Assembly (NCBI GenBank): GCA_026195255.1 | Contig: JAPHSS010000020.1 | Location: forward strand, 176,887-240,886 | Length of the DNA stretch: 64,000 nucleotides | Direction: 5' to 3' | From: Gammaproteobacteria bacterium | GTDB taxonomy: Bacteria > Pseudomonadota > Gammaproteobacteria > SZUA-229 | Program-made: the position numbers and the translations under genes | Part shown: positions 22,620-32,136 of the stretch, piece after piece | Layout: each line of letters starts with the position of its first letter | Numbering within the stretch: the stretch's first letter is position 1 | The notes under the pieces: model-generated | What the model was told of the DNA's origin: nothing | Database searches by the model: none | What the model saw: the letters and a program-made list of their open reading frames with translations, nothing else

Positions 22620-25175
22620 TTGTATCGCAAAGTGAGCAAGCTAAATCTGCAGGCAGCACAAAATAAAGCGCGACCCGTTCGCAGCATCCAGTCTCAATAT
22701 ATTTCTACTGCACTGTTATTGGGGGGCTTAGTACTAATAGGCGCTACTCTGGGTTATCTCAACATCACTTCTACCTCGAGTCAGCTGATAAAACAGGCTG
22801 AGACGACATCAAACATTCTCGAATTAACAACAGAAATTCGTGAACACGCAAGTAGTGCTTACAATTCTATTCAGGCATTTATTCTCGACCCGGATCAAAG
22901 CAGTTATAAAGACAAATTAAATAAAGAAATCAATCGTTCACTGCAAACCCTTAACGCCATCAAAGATGAAGCTCTCATTAAACAACTTGATTTAAAGACA
23001 GCGACTCAAAACCTGGCTTTAAACTTTGAGAGTTTGCACGAAGCATCACGCCGCTTATTTGTTGTTCGTGTTACTGCCAATGAGCAATATCCTGCGCTTG
23101 CTATATCTTCTGAAAAAATGCGCCCACTGCGCCTGGAAATTATCAGCGCCATAAATCTTACCACGCGGGAGTACCATGAGGATCACGAGTTAGAACTTAA
23201 TACAGAAGAGTATTATTTACTCAATGAAATAATGCTTGCCTGGGTTAGTACACTGGCAGAATACCGGCTTTATCTTACTAATCGCATGGGATCATTCGAC
23301 CCTGTATTGCTGCTGGAGCAGGAAGTTAGTGTAGACTCTCATGCAGACCGAACTAGAGATATCGCTTTACGTCTGGTTAAGTTAGACGAATATGGACATT
23401 TTGGATTTGAAGGAAGTAATGTAATTAAGCAGTTACCTGAATTAATTACTCTCTGGCAAAAATCTTTTGCTAGTGTTAAGGCTATTAACCATTCAGGAAA
23501 ATGGCGTATGGACAGCACCATATTAGACTCAAGTATTATTCCGTTAATGGACGCTATTAACGAAGACCTCAAACTGGTCGACATGAAAGTTAAACAGGAA
23601 TATCAGAAAATTCTAAAAAACCAGACATCTGCAAGCACCAAACAAAATTATATTCTCATTGGCATTATTCTATTATTTCTGCTTTATATAATTATCTCTA
23701 TCAAACTATTACAACACTTTATTATCAAACCTATCGCGATTATGGCAAGTGCAATGAAGGATGAAGCGCAACATCATAATGGGCTCGAATCACTTAAGTT
23801 AAATAAAACACGAGAAACACAAGATTTAATTGATGCTTTTAATGAAATGAATCGTCAGGTATACAAACGTCAGAACGAACTAGAGCATCAGGCCATGCAC
23901 GATTCACTCACGGGCCTGCCTAATCGGCTGATGTTACAGCAACGCCTGGAATATCATTTATTAATTGCTGATCGTGATCCTCAAAATCTAATTTTTATGA
24001 TGCTCGATTTAAATCGTTTCAAAGAAATAAATGACACCCTTGGTCATCATATAGGCGACAGCTTACTGATACAGGTTGGAGAGCGAATTTTAAAGCTATT
24101 ACGCCACATGGACACAGTCGCTCGCCTTGGGGGTGATGAATTTGCAATATTATTACCCGATACTAACCGTGAGCAAGCAGCGAATGTAGCCGACAAAATA
24201 AATCAGTCACTGGCAAAGGCGTTTTATGTTAATGGTTATGAACTTCAGGTTAGTGTGAGTATTGGAATTTCTGAATTCCCTTCAGATAGCAACGACAGCC
24301 ATACCTTGATGCAACATGCCGATGTGGCCATGTATATATCTAAACGTGAAAAATCTGATTACCACTTTTACAGTGCCAGAGAAGACAGTCATTCTATTGA
24401 TAGATTATCACTTGGTGCAGATTTAAAATCAGCAATTGAAAATAATCAGCTGATATTAAACTATCAACCAAAGTACCTGATGACTACCGGCAAGATTATT
24501 GGGGCTGAAGCACTATTACGTTGGCAGCATCCGGTATCGGGTAATATTGCCCCGGAACAGATAATAAATCTGGCTGAAGAAATGGGTATTATCCACGAAC
24601 TCAGCCATTGGGTTATTAGTAATGCTATGGCTTTCTGTGCACAGAATATCCACAGTGGATACGAGTGCTCAATAGCGATTAACCTCTCAGCACAAAATTT
24701 ACGAGACCCCAAGTTATTAAGTGAAATTAAAAAATGCCTGCAATTGAACAAGTTAAACAGTTCTGAAATTAGCTTTGAAATAACTGAAAGCGCAATGATG
24801 TCGAATCCAGAAAAGTCGATACAGGTTTTAAACAAACTGCATCAACTGGGAGTGAAGTTATCAGTAGATGACTTTGGTACGGGTTTTTCATCTCTTGCAT
24901 ATCTCAAACTACTGCCTGTTAATGAACTTAAAATTGATAAGTCATTTGTAATTGATATGGAACAGGATGAAAGCGATCGTTTAATAGTGCACTCCACAAT
25001 TGAACTCAGTCATAATTTAGGGCTTAAAGTTGTGGCGGAGGGTATTGAAAATAAAACATGCTGGGATATGCTGTTAGAAATGGGATGTGACACAGCTCAG
25101 GGATACTATATGTCTGAACCTATAGACAAAGATAGTTTTTCTCGCCTACTTGAGACATCAAGCACTTTAGCCTAA
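22620..25175 (+). CDS. Membrane GGDEF-EAL cyclic-di-GMP signalling protein
   Basis: 851 aa. TM1 about 31-52, a large periplasmic helical sensor (about 55-340), TM2 about 345-366, a HAMP-like linker about 366-420, GGDEF about 430-590, EAL about 600-850. The GGDEF motif is intact (RLGGDEF near residue 504), with an RHMD inhibitory I-site five residues before. The EAL domain has GAEALLRW near 628, later DDFGTGFSSLAYL and ...VVAEGIE. It can probably both make and degrade c-di-GMP. The start is uncertain: TTG at 22620 touches AGGA, whereas GTG at 22632 is 12 nt away. It is transcribed alone. Confidence 0.92.
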   Translation: MYRKVSKLNLQAAQNKARPVRSIQSQYISTALLLGGLVLIGATLGYLNITSTSSQLIKQAETTSNILELTTEIREHASSAYNSIQAFILDPDQSSYKDKLNKEINRSLQTLNAIKDEALIKQLDLKTATQNLALNFESLHEASRRLFVVRVTANEQYPALAISSEKMRPLRLEIISAINLTTREYHEDHELELNTEEYYLLNEIMLAWVSTLAEYRLYLTNRMGSFDPVLLLEQEVSVDSHADRTRDIALRLVKLDEYGHFGFEGSNVIKQLPELITLWQKSFASVKAINHSGKWRMDSTILDSSIIPLMDAINEDLKLVDMKVKQEYQKILKNQTSASTKQNYILIGIILLFLLYIIISIKLLQHFIIKPIAIMASAMKDEAQHHNGLESLKLNKTRETQDLIDAFNEMNRQVYKRQNELEHQAMHDSLTGLPNRLMLQQRLEYHLLIADRDPQNLIFMMLDLNRFKEINDTLGHHIGDSLLIQVGERILKLLRHMDTVARLGGDEFAILLPDTNREQAANVADKINQSLAKAFYVNGYELQVSVSIGISEFPSDSNDSHTLMQHADVAMYISKREKSDYHFYSAREDSHSIDRLSLGADLKSAIENNQLILNYQPKYLMTTGKIIGAEALLRWQHPVSGNIAPEQIINLAEEMGIIHELSHWVISNAMAFCAQNIHSGYECSIAINLSAQNLRDPKLLSEIKKCLQLNKLNSSEISFEITESAMMSNPEKSIQVLNKLHQLGVKLSVDDFGTGFSSLAYLKLLPVNELKIDKSFVIDMEQDESDRLIVHSTIELSHNLGLKVVAEGIENKTCWDMLLEMGCDTAQGYYMSEPIDKDSFSRLLETSSTLA

Positions 25176-25328
25176 GTGTTATCAGAAGATGGAAATGCAT
25201 TATTAACACACCCATTTAAATAAATATTTAGGCGGCTCATAAGAAGCAATCAAAAATCGCTTATTAATTCAAGCCTTATTCTCAACTACCAGTTACACTT
25301 CAATTTCAAAATCGATTTTTTTATTTAT

Positions 25329-25362
25329 CTCGTTCCCACGCTCCTGCATAGGAATGCATACG
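25329..25362. repeat. CTCGTTCCCACG palindromic repeat, copy A
   Basis: ctcgttcccacgctcctgcataggaatgcatacg: the arms GTTCCCACGC and its near-complement around CTCC. The same element is found inverted at 39656-39689 and as a perfect short hairpin at 37483-37510. It lies in the gene-free spacer 25176-25615. Confidence 0.65.
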
Positions 25363-25407
25363 AAACTGACAGCACTTCATTTCTTTCAACCCAGGCAATA
25401 AATGTTT

Positions 25408-25475
25408 CAAGTGTTTCAAGGGGTCAGACTCCTTGAAACACTTTGAAATACTTGAAACACTTGAATCTTGAACCT
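25408..25475. repeat. Imperfect palindrome with GGGGTCAGACTCC core
   Basis: aagtgtttcaaggggtcagactccttgaaacacttt is almost fully self-complementary (AAGTGTTTCAAGG...CCTTGAAACACTT), with loop ggtcagact. The half-unit gaaacacttgaa repeats after it. It belongs to the GGGGTCAGAC family of the window and could form a strong hairpin in RNA. Confidence 0.7.
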
Positions 25476-25621
25476 AACCTGATCACATTATATTTACAGG
25501 ATTTTCTGGGTCGGGAATTTTTCCCTATTATAAGTGATTTTTCGGTAAACAATAATTTCTGGACTATAAGCTTGTATAAGTAATTATCAAAGTAAAATAT
25601 ATCTAGTATAAGGAGATGTAT

Positions 25622-26503
25622 GTGAGAGTTAGTCGCGTTGTTACTGCGGGCCTGTTATCAATTATTATTTGTTTTTTTTCAATAGCTTCTTACTCTGAAG
25701 TAAAAATTGGCGTTTTGGCACCGCGAGGTCCGCTAAAATCCATGAAACGCTGGAAGAATTTTAGTGAGTACCTGACCATTAAACTTGGTGAACAGGTGAT
25801 CATGGTGCCACTATCACCAGCAGACCTTGTTACATCAGTGAAGTCTGATGAGTTAGATCTAGTACTTACAAACCCTGTGCATACTGCAAAAATCGTAAAA
25901 CTATATAATGGCATACCACTGGCAACATTAAACAAAAAATCAGGCCCTTTCTTTGCTGGTGTCATAGTGTCTAAAAAAGGTAGCAATATTAATAATGCCG
26001 AGGACCTTAAAGGCAAAATAGTCATGTCTTTAAAGTTTAAAGCTGCGGCTGGTGCTTACACCTTTCAGACCTATCATCTTTATCAAAAAGGCATAGATCC
26101 ACATAAGGATTTTGCCTCTATGCGCGCAGGAAAAAAACAGGATGATCTCGTACTCGCAGTAAAAGCGGGTGTCATTGATGCAGCTTTTGTACGCTCAGGC
26201 CTTCTAGAGACAATGCAACGAGAGAAAAAAATTAAAATTGATGAGTTTATTATAGTGGACAAACGTACTGGAGATGATCTAAATCTAGTGCATAGTACAA
26301 ATTTATATCCTGAGTGGTACTTAACGGCTTTACCGAAAACAGACGCCAAGATAGCTGAAAAAGCCAAACTGGCAGCACTGGAATTAAGCAATGATCACCC
26401 TGCATCAAAAGCAGCGAAAATTAACGGTTTTGTTGAGCCCATATCTTTAGATGGAATGGTAACAGCATTGAAAGCGTTAAATATTACGCCTTTTAATAAC
26501 TAA
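25622..26503 (+). CDS. PhnD-like periplasmic substrate-binding protein
   Basis: About 293 aa with a signal peptide (VTAGLLSIIICFFSIASYSEV). The start of the mature chain, VKIGVLAPRGPLKSMKRWKNFSEYL, is typical of the PhnD/phosphate-phosphite-phosphonate binding family (KxGxxp..p......w..l..yl). Later DLVLTNPVHTAKI and an ALELSNDHPASKA end also fit. GTG 25622 is preferred: AGGAG at 25611-25615 touches the track ATG at 25616 but is 6 nt from this GTG. No ABC permease or ATPase follows; the next gene is a chemoreceptor. I infer it presents a ligand to that receptor rather than to a transporter. Confidence 0.82.
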   Translation: MRVSRVVTAGLLSIIICFFSIASYSEVKIGVLAPRGPLKSMKRWKNFSEYLTIKLGEQVIMVPLSPADLVTSVKSDELDLVLTNPVHTAKIVKLYNGIPLATLNKKSGPFFAGVIVSKKGSNINNAEDLKGKIVMSLKFKAAAGAYTFQTYHLYQKGIDPHKDFASMRAGKKQDDLVLAVKAGVIDAAFVRSGLLETMQREKKIKIDEFIIVDKRTGDDLNLVHSTNLYPEWYLTALPKTDAKIAEKAKLAALELSNDHPASKAAKINGFVEPISLDGMVTALKALNITPFNN

Positions 26504-26612
26504 CCATTATTCATTATTGAGTTGCCTTTCTCATCAGGCAGACAGTTTATTACCGAAAAAATAATTCTTTTCAAGTTCATGACATTAAGTTTGTCTAACA
26601 CCGAGGTTTATA

Positions 26613-28280
26613 GTGAAAATATTTAACTACCTTATTAGCTCATATAGAGGATTGGGTTTAGCCGCCAAGTTTGCAATCGTAACCGCATTAACATTATTAA
26701 TACTATTGTTTACTTCTTCGCGTGTGACTATTGGCTTGCAGAATAAATCGCTGAATACTTTGTTAGTTTCATCTGAGAAAGTGGTCGATGAATTAACTAG
26801 CTCACAAATAAAGGCAAATAAAGAATCAGAGCTTATAAAAGTAGAACAGCTTTTAAAAGTGCTGGCACAAATTGCACCCACAGCAATTGCTGAATTTGAT
26901 TTCAGTGGGCTGTTAAATTATACAAATGTGGCCACCGAAGACCCAGATATATCATATGTTGCATTTATAGATATGCAAAATCGAAAACTGGCTGAATCTG
27001 GCGATATTTCAACTGTCGATGAAAGCGCGATTTTAGAGAAAGATATAATTTATGATGATGTAAAATTAGGAAAGGTAGTTGTTGGGTATAATCATGACCG
27101 CTCCAATCAACAGATTTTAGTTACTCAACAAAACGCACGGGCGCACCTGCATAATATGGAGCAATCTAAAGTAGACGCTTATGACACGATTGTTTACAGC
27201 CTGAGCTTACTGACTCTGATAATCATTGTATTGGCCAGTGTTATTATTTACAGCATCGCTCGGCTGGTAATTAAACCACTAAATACGGCAATAGATATTG
27301 CTCATCAAATAGCAGAAGGCGACTTAACGGCAGAAATTGAAGTCCATACGAATGATGAGACGGGGCAGTTATTAATGTCGATGAAATTGATGTTAACAAA
27401 TCTGCAACAAATGATTCAGCTAATTGGCTCAACTACATCACAATTGGGATCTACTGCAGAGCATATGTTTAAAGTGACTGAAACAACGGCTAATGGAGCC
27501 AACAGGCAACAGGTAGAAACTGACCAGCTTGCAAATGCTATTGTTGAAATGACAGCTTCAGCAAAAGAGGTGTTTGCAAATGCGACTCAGGCCGCTGACT
27601 CAGCGGCAAGTGCAGACATTGAGGCAACAAACACTAAACAGGTTGTAACGAAAACAATTAATCAGATCGATTTGTTAGCAAGTGATGTATATAAAGCCTC
27701 TGAGGTCATACAGAAACTTGAATTACAAAGTGAGTCTATCGGTAGTGTTCTAGATGTGATTCGAAATATTGCCGAGCAGACAAATTTACTCGCCCTGAAT
27801 GCTGCCATTGAAGCTGCACGCGCAGGGGAGCAAGGCCGGGGTTTTGCTGTAGTTGCTGATGAGGTTCGTACTTTGGCGGGTCGCACACAATCATCCACCC
27901 AGGAAATACAGGGTATGATTGAAGCCCTACAGGCGGGTTCAGTGGAAGCGGTTAATGTAATGAGCATGTGCCGTGAACGCGCTCAAAACGGGGTTGCCCA
28001 GGCGGCGCAGGCAGGCGCGTCTTTAGATGAGATTACGCTCGCGATTACTAACATATCGGAAATGAACACACAGATTGTGACGGCGGCCAGAGAACAGAGT
28101 GAGGTGGCTGAGGAGTTAGGAAAGAGCATCACTAATATATCAGAAGTTGCGGCTAAAACAGCCGACGGCGCACAGGTAACGTCTGAGTCTAGCGAAGAGT
28201 TAAATCAGCTTTCAAATGGGCTGTTTGACCTGGTTAATCGATTTAAACAATCAGCTTCTTTAAGTAGCAGCTATCCTTAG
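26613..28280 (+). CDS. Methyl-accepting chemotaxis protein
   Basis: 555 aa from GTG, with GAGG six nt upstream. TM1 about 17-40; a short periplasmic sensor about 41-190 with a PAS/Cache-like [18 protein letters not shown]...YVAFID segment; TM2 about 192-216; HAMP about 217-270; signalling domain to the end. The hairpin tip [33 protein letters not shown] is intact. It is 109 bp downstream of the PhnD-like binding protein on the same strand, so the pair probably forms one sensory unit. Confidence 0.93.
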   Translation: MKIFNYLISSYRGLGLAAKFAIVTALTLLILLFTSSRVTIGLQNKSLNTLLVSSEKVVDELTSSQIKANKESELIKVEQLLKVLAQIAPTAIAEFDFSGLLNYTNVATEDPDISYVAFIDMQNRKLAESGDISTVDESAILEKDIIYDDVKLGKVVVGYNHDRSNQQILVTQQNARAHLHNMEQSKVDAYDTIVYSLSLLTLIIIVLASVIIYSIARLVIKPLNTAIDIAHQIAEGDLTAEIEVHTNDETGQLLMSMKLMLTNLQQMIQLIGSTTSQLGSTAEHMFKVTETTANGANRQQVETDQLANAIVEMTASAKEVFANATQAADSAASADIEATNTKQVVTKTINQIDLLASDVYKASEVIQKLELQSESIGSVLDVIRNIAEQTNLLALNAAIEAARAGEQGRGFAVVADEVRTLAGRTQSSTQEIQGMIEALQAGSVEAVNVMSMCRERAQNGVAQAAQAGASLDEITLAITNISEMNTQIVTAAREQSEVAEELGKSITNISEVAAKTADGAQVTSESSEELNQLSNGLFDLVNRFKQSASLSSSYP

Positions 28281-28583
28281 TTCTGATTTCTGATAGGCGC
28301 TTTCACTTGATACTGTCTCTTGAGTATAAACAAGAATCAGGAGATCAGAACCCCTGAACAAACAAAGCAGATATAAGCCTTATAAAGCTTTTATCTGTTA
28401 TCTAAACAGTCAACTTTAATAATCGATATCTTTCCCTACCAGCCAGTGAGTCACCTCGATATTATATTAATTTAATATTGACTATAAACATGTGAGCCGC
28501 GGCTAATAACAAAGAAATCTACGATTGATTTAATTAAGGTTACTATCTAATAACTGCAAGTCATTACAACAATTAAGATAAAT
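28281..28583. other. Convergent intergenic spacer, no gene
   Basis: 303 bp between two convergent chemoreceptor genes. At about 28339 it contains aggagatcagaacccctgaac, a degenerate member of the GGGGTCAGAC repeat family. The rest is AT-rich, and I see no clear terminator. Confidence 0.4.
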
Positions 28584-30155
28584 TTAGCGCTGAAACTGTG
28601 TGACAAGCTGTTGTTGGCGTTGCGCTTCTTCACTTAATTTCTGACTGATTTCACTGGTTCTGGCTGCATCACTAGCGGTGCCTTGCGCAGCTTCATTAAT
28701 ATTAACGACATTCATGTTAATTTCATCAGCAACCGCACTCTGCTCTTCTGCGGCTGTTGCGATCTGAATATTTACATCACTGACTATACTCACTGCTTGG
28801 GTGATATTATTCAGCATTTCACCCGCATCAGTTGCATGCTGTACGCAGACCTCTGATTTTTCTCGGCCCTCCTGCATCATTTTAACCGCTTGATCAGAGC
28901 CGGCCTGAAGGTTTTCAACCATCTCCTGAATTTCCTGAGTTGATGTCTGCGTCCGCTGAGCGAGCGAGCGCACTTCATCAGCGACTACTGCAAATCCACG
29001 TCCTTGCTCGCCAGCGCGTGCCGCCTCTATTGCCGCATTGAGCGCTAATAAATTAGTCTGGTCAGCAATGCCACGTATGACTTCCACAATTGAAGTTATA
29101 TTTCCTGCATTATCATTCAATTTGTTAATTACTTCGGATGCCTGGTCTACACTGCTCGCAACCTCACTGATTGAGGAAATAGTATTGTTAACGACTTGCT
29201 GCCCAGCCTGAGCCGCTTGCTGAGCTTCAAGAGTTGATTCTGATGCATAAGCAGCATTGCGCGCCACCTCTTGCACAGTTGATGACATTTCATTCATCGC
29301 AGTGGCGACTAGATCAGTCTGGACCTGTTGATCATGAATTCTTATATTGGTTTTTTCTATGGTACTGGATAGATCATCAACAGATTCCTTGAGACTCAGG
29401 CTTGAATCGCTAACACGGCCAACCACTGCACGTAGTTCAGAGGATTGCATTTTTATTGCCAGCTCTATTTCTCCAACGTCATCAGTTGAATGAGTGTAAA
29501 TCCATTGCATTAACGGATTTCGGATGACTTTACGAGAAACCTGGGCAACCTGGGCAATTCGCTTTGATACTGAGAAGATGGTTGACATAGCGCCGATCAG
29601 ACTTAATCCACATATCAGCAAGGTTGATAAGCTAACCCCATTGGTGGCAATTAAAAGCGCCAGTGGCGGCACAACAGCTACGCTAAACCCGAGTGACAGT
29701 TTTACACCGGTATTTATATTAGGTAAACGCAATCTAAACGGTAGTTTGCCCTGCATCAACAGCTGGTAAGTGGACTCTGCTCGTTTAATAACTTCTCTAT
29801 CAGGTTTTGTTCGTACTGACTGGTACTCATTAACCGTGCCATTTTCTTTAATAGGCGTTACATAGGCATCAACCCAATAAAAACTACCATCCTTACAGCG
29901 GTTTTTAACCATCCCCATCCAGGGGTGATCGTTTTTTACTGATGACCAAAGATCTTCAAATGCAGCTGGTGGCATATCGGGATGACGTACAATATTATGA
30001 TTACGGCCCTCAAGTTCGTCCAGACTAAAGCCGCTTATTTCAACGAAATCTTGATTGCAGTAGGTGATGGAGCCTTTGAGATCAGTAGTTGAGAGTATGT
30101 TATAGGATTCTGGAAAATTTATTTCATGGTTGGTAACAGGTTGATTTATTTTCAT
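28584..30155 (-). CDS. Aer-like PAS chemoreceptor
   Basis: 523 aa from the ATG at 30155; the track start is a GTG two codons earlier. N-terminal PAS domain about 15-125 with [33 protein letters not shown], the FAD-binding Aer/PAS pattern, and [13 protein letters not shown]. Two hydrophobic segments about 155-200 form the membrane hairpin. The cytoplasmic signalling domain includes the tip [31 protein letters not shown]. Aer senses redox state or oxygen and feeds into CheA/CheW. No neighbouring chemotaxis kinase genes are in the window. Confidence 0.92.
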   Translation of the reverse strand: MKINQPVTNHEINFPESYNILSTTDLKGSITYCNQDFVEISGFSLDELEGRNHNIVRHPDMPPAAFEDLWSSVKNDHPWMGMVKNRCKDGSFYWVDAYVTPIKENGTVNEYQSVRTKPDREVIKRAESTYQLLMQGKLPFRLRLPNINTGVKLSLGFSVAVVPPLALLIATNGVSLSTLLICGLSLIGAMSTIFSVSKRIAQVAQVSRKVIRNPLMQWIYTHSTDDVGEIELAIKMQSSELRAVVGRVSDSSLSLKESVDDLSSTIEKTNIRIHDQQVQTDLVATAMNEMSSTVQEVARNAAYASESTLEAQQAAQAGQQVVNNTISSISEVASSVDQASEVINKLNDNAGNITSIVEVIRGIADQTNLLALNAAIEAARAGEQGRGFAVVADEVRSLAQRTQTSTQEIQEMVENLQAGSDQAVKMMQEGREKSEVCVQHATDAGEMLNNITQAVSIVSDVNIQIATAAEEQSAVADEINMNVVNINEAAQGTASDAARTSEISQKLSEEAQRQQQLVTQFQR

Positions 30156-30276
30156 AGACACACAGGTAATTCATAAAAAAACACTATTTAATATTAGTCG
30201 CTAAATAAAAAAAAACAAATGCAGCTTCGATTTATACACGCAATAAAAACAATAGAGTAAAATATTTTGACTGAAT

Positions 30277-30341
30277 CAAGTGGGCAGACTGGTTGATCAT
30301 ATTAAAAAGCACTCGCCTGTTTCACTCGAACTTCTGCTTTT
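30277..30341. repeat. MITE-like repeat, copy 4 (right end missing)
   Basis: caagtgggcagactggttgatcatattaaaaagcactcgcctgtttcactcgaacttctgctttt matches the left ~65 bp of copy 1 (GACT-GTTGATCA-TTAAAAA-CACT...GTTTCA-TCGAAC-TC). The right half has diverged or is lost. It lies in the gene-free spacer 30162-30531. Confidence 0.6.
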
Positions 30342-30382
30342 GACTTTTCAGGCTATTTAACTGTGTTGTACTGGACTACTAC

Positions 30383-30427
30383 ACCGAACATCTTCTGGTG
30401 GTCTGGGTTAAGGGGGACAGAGCGCAC
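30383..30427. repeat. CGAACATCTTCTG...GGGACAGA repeat, copy 1
   Basis: accgaacatcttctggtggtctgggttaagggggacagagcg is closely matched at 31378-31417 (catcgaacatcttctgacagttggattaggaggacagaaaa). Its end (gggacagagcgca) recurs inverted at 39758-39790. It is a further intergenic repeat family. Confidence 0.6.
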
Positions 30428-30531
30428 CGGGTTCATTGAAAGTGGGCGGCGATCTTGCCCCGCTGGAGAGGTGTCTTAGCGAGGCAATGCTGTTTAACTG
30501 GTCGTTTTAGATCAAAACTAAATTTTTAAAA

Positions 30532-31161
30532 TTATGAAATTTTCCGCCTGGCTAAACTAGCTAAACCGATAAGACCAGAAGCAAATAACCAGACGGCTGC
30601 TGGAACGGGAACGGGCGTAATCGAAGAAAATCTACCTGAGGCTGCCCACTCTTCGACATTTCTTGAGGAAAATCGACGTAGAAAAAGTCGCCCATCTGCA
30701 GCCATTTCTTCTACCGTCGTCACGTCAGGTATCGCCAGTGAATTTAACGAAGTCGCCGTACTGTCTATCATATCAATTTGCAGCAGGTAATAACCTGTGC
30801 CAGATGTATCTGCCATCTCGACGCTGATAAAAAAATTATCTCTAGCGGTACCATTACTTCCTACCCAATCATCAAGTATCTGCAACTGTGGGGTATCCAT
30901 TGCAGTATAAGAATTGGCACCCGATATAATACTTATTGCACCGGTATTGTATTGGGCACGGGTTCCTGGCTCCACTATACTGGCGAGGGGTGCAGCATCA
31001 TCATAAGAAAACGTGGCTTGAAATAAATCACCGAATGCTACATCAGAAGACGGGTCTACAGCACGATCAAATGCACCACTAAATTCATAAGTGATTAAAG
31101 CTGCATGTGAACTCATTGCGCAGAATGATAAACATAAAAGAAGTATAAGTTTTTGTATCAT
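30532..31161 (-). CDS. VPLPA-CTERM (PEP-CTERM type) sorting-domain protein
   Basis: 209 aa with a signal peptide (MIQKLILLLCLSFCAMSSHAA). The C-terminal sorting signal PVPVPAAVWLFASGLIGLASLARRK is nearly identical in form to that of the protein at 18385. The intervening sequence (LITYEFSGAFDRAVDPSSDV...) is a beta-rich exported domain common in this class. It would be processed by an exosortase encoded elsewhere. It is a single-gene unit between repeat-rich spacers. Confidence 0.9.
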   Translation of the reverse strand: MIQKLILLLCLSFCAMSSHAALITYEFSGAFDRAVDPSSDVAFGDLFQATFSYDDAAPLASIVEPGTRAQYNTGAISIISGANSYTAMDTPQLQILDDWVGSNGTARDNFFISVEMADTSGTGYYLLQIDMIDSTATSLNSLAIPDVTTVEEMAADGRLFLRRFSSRNVEEWAASGRFSSITPVPVPAAVWLFASGLIGLASLARRKIS

Positions 31162-31377
31162 TTAAGTTGTCCCTGGACATTCCATATGCCCAAATACTAT
31201 GTAAGTTCAGTGATTACAGGCAATAACCATGCAATAAACCTGTTTATATAACGAATACAACTACTTAGAAAAACAGAAATTTAAAATGAACTGAAAAGTG
31301 TAAACTTAATCATAAAAGACTCGTTATTCTTTACAGTAATTGAATATTCAGCACAGTGCTAACTGGAATGAGCACTC

Positions 31378-31417
31378 CATCGAACATCTTCTGACAGTTG
31401 GATTAGGAGGACAGAAA
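31378..31417. repeat. CGAACATCTTCTG...GGACAGA repeat, copy 2
   Basis: Second copy of the repeat at 30383, ending 2 bp before the stop of the thioredoxin-like gene. Its position just after a gene end could allow it to act as a transcript-end structure. Confidence 0.55.
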
Positions 31418-31418
31418 A

Positions 31419-31652
31419 TTAAGCAAGCCAGCCATCAACTGTTTTACGCTCAGGTACACCACCCGCATGCACCACCTGACCATCAATAACAACACCCGGT
31501 GTCGACATTACGCCGTAACTCATGATATCGCCTATATCTTCAATTTTATCCAGCTCAATCTCGATACCTTTTTCTTTTGCGGCTTCTTCAATGATTGCCA
31601 TTGTGCGTTTACAGTTAGCGCAACCACTGCCTAATACTTTAATTTGTTTCAT
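31419..31652 (-). CDS. Small thioredoxin-like redox-active disulfide protein
   Basis: 77 aa, the size of the TM0996/MTH895 glutaredoxin-like family. It has MKQIKVLGSGCANCKRTM with the CxxC site at about 11-14, and the cis-Pro region YGVMSTPGVVIDGQVVHAG. These small proteins reduce disulfides and often sit beside arsenical or other permeases. It is the last gene of the ArsP-type cluster, about 33 bp after the AhpD-like gene. It may supply reducing power for metalloid handling; this is inference. Confidence 0.88.
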   Translation of the reverse strand: MKQIKVLGSGCANCKRTMAIIEEAAKEKGIEIELDKIEDIGDIMSYGVMSTPGVVIDGQVVHAGGVPERKTVDGWLA

Positions 31653-31685
31653 AACTTGTTTACCTCGTAATTCATTATAATATTT

Positions 31686-31997
31686 TTAACAACAGCTTTG
31701 CCCACTTGCTGTGGACGTGCAACAACTGACTTTAGCATTGTCACTAGACTGCTTTTCAGCTTCTGATTTAATCTGCGGGGTAACACACTCATTTAAAGCA
31801 GCATCGAGTTCCTGTGCGGCTTCATCGCGAATATGGCGCGCTATTTCAATAACCGCATCTATCTGATGTTGTGGTATTCCCACCTTACGTAAACGCTCAA
31901 GCTGGCATTTCCCCATAGCAGGATGATTTGCAGCAATGCCCGAAGCTAACGAAACCATAGCGACGATAGATGAATGTAATTGTGGTTGGTCATTCAT
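31686..31997 (-). CDS. Small AhpD/carboxymuconolactone decarboxylase-like protein with Cys-rich tail
   Basis: 103 aa, mostly helical: SIVAMVSLASGIAANHPAMGKCQLERLRKVGIPQHQIDAVIEIARHIRDEAAQ resembles the helix bundle of the CMD/AhpD group. A ~20-residue tail contains CC and a final CC (VSCCTSTASGQSCC), a likely thiol or metalloid-binding site. It lies between the ArsP-type permease and the thioredoxin-like gene, an arrangement seen in arsenical or redox clusters. The AhpD CxxC active site is not present in its usual form, so catalysis is doubtful. Confidence 0.7.
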   Translation of the reverse strand: MNDQPQLHSSIVAMVSLASGIAANHPAMGKCQLERLRKVGIPQHQIDAVIEIARHIRDEAAQELDAALNECVTPQIKSEAEKQSSDNAKVSCCTSTASGQSCC

Positions 31998-32136
31998 AAT
32001 ATTTACCTCCTGTTCAACGTGAAAGTTGCATTATAAAATCTATAGAATTATCGCTGCTTAAATTTTCAGCTAATTCAATTAGTTTCATTTTTATAACATC
32101 AAACATATAAAATTTAATTACAAATAATTACTGCTT

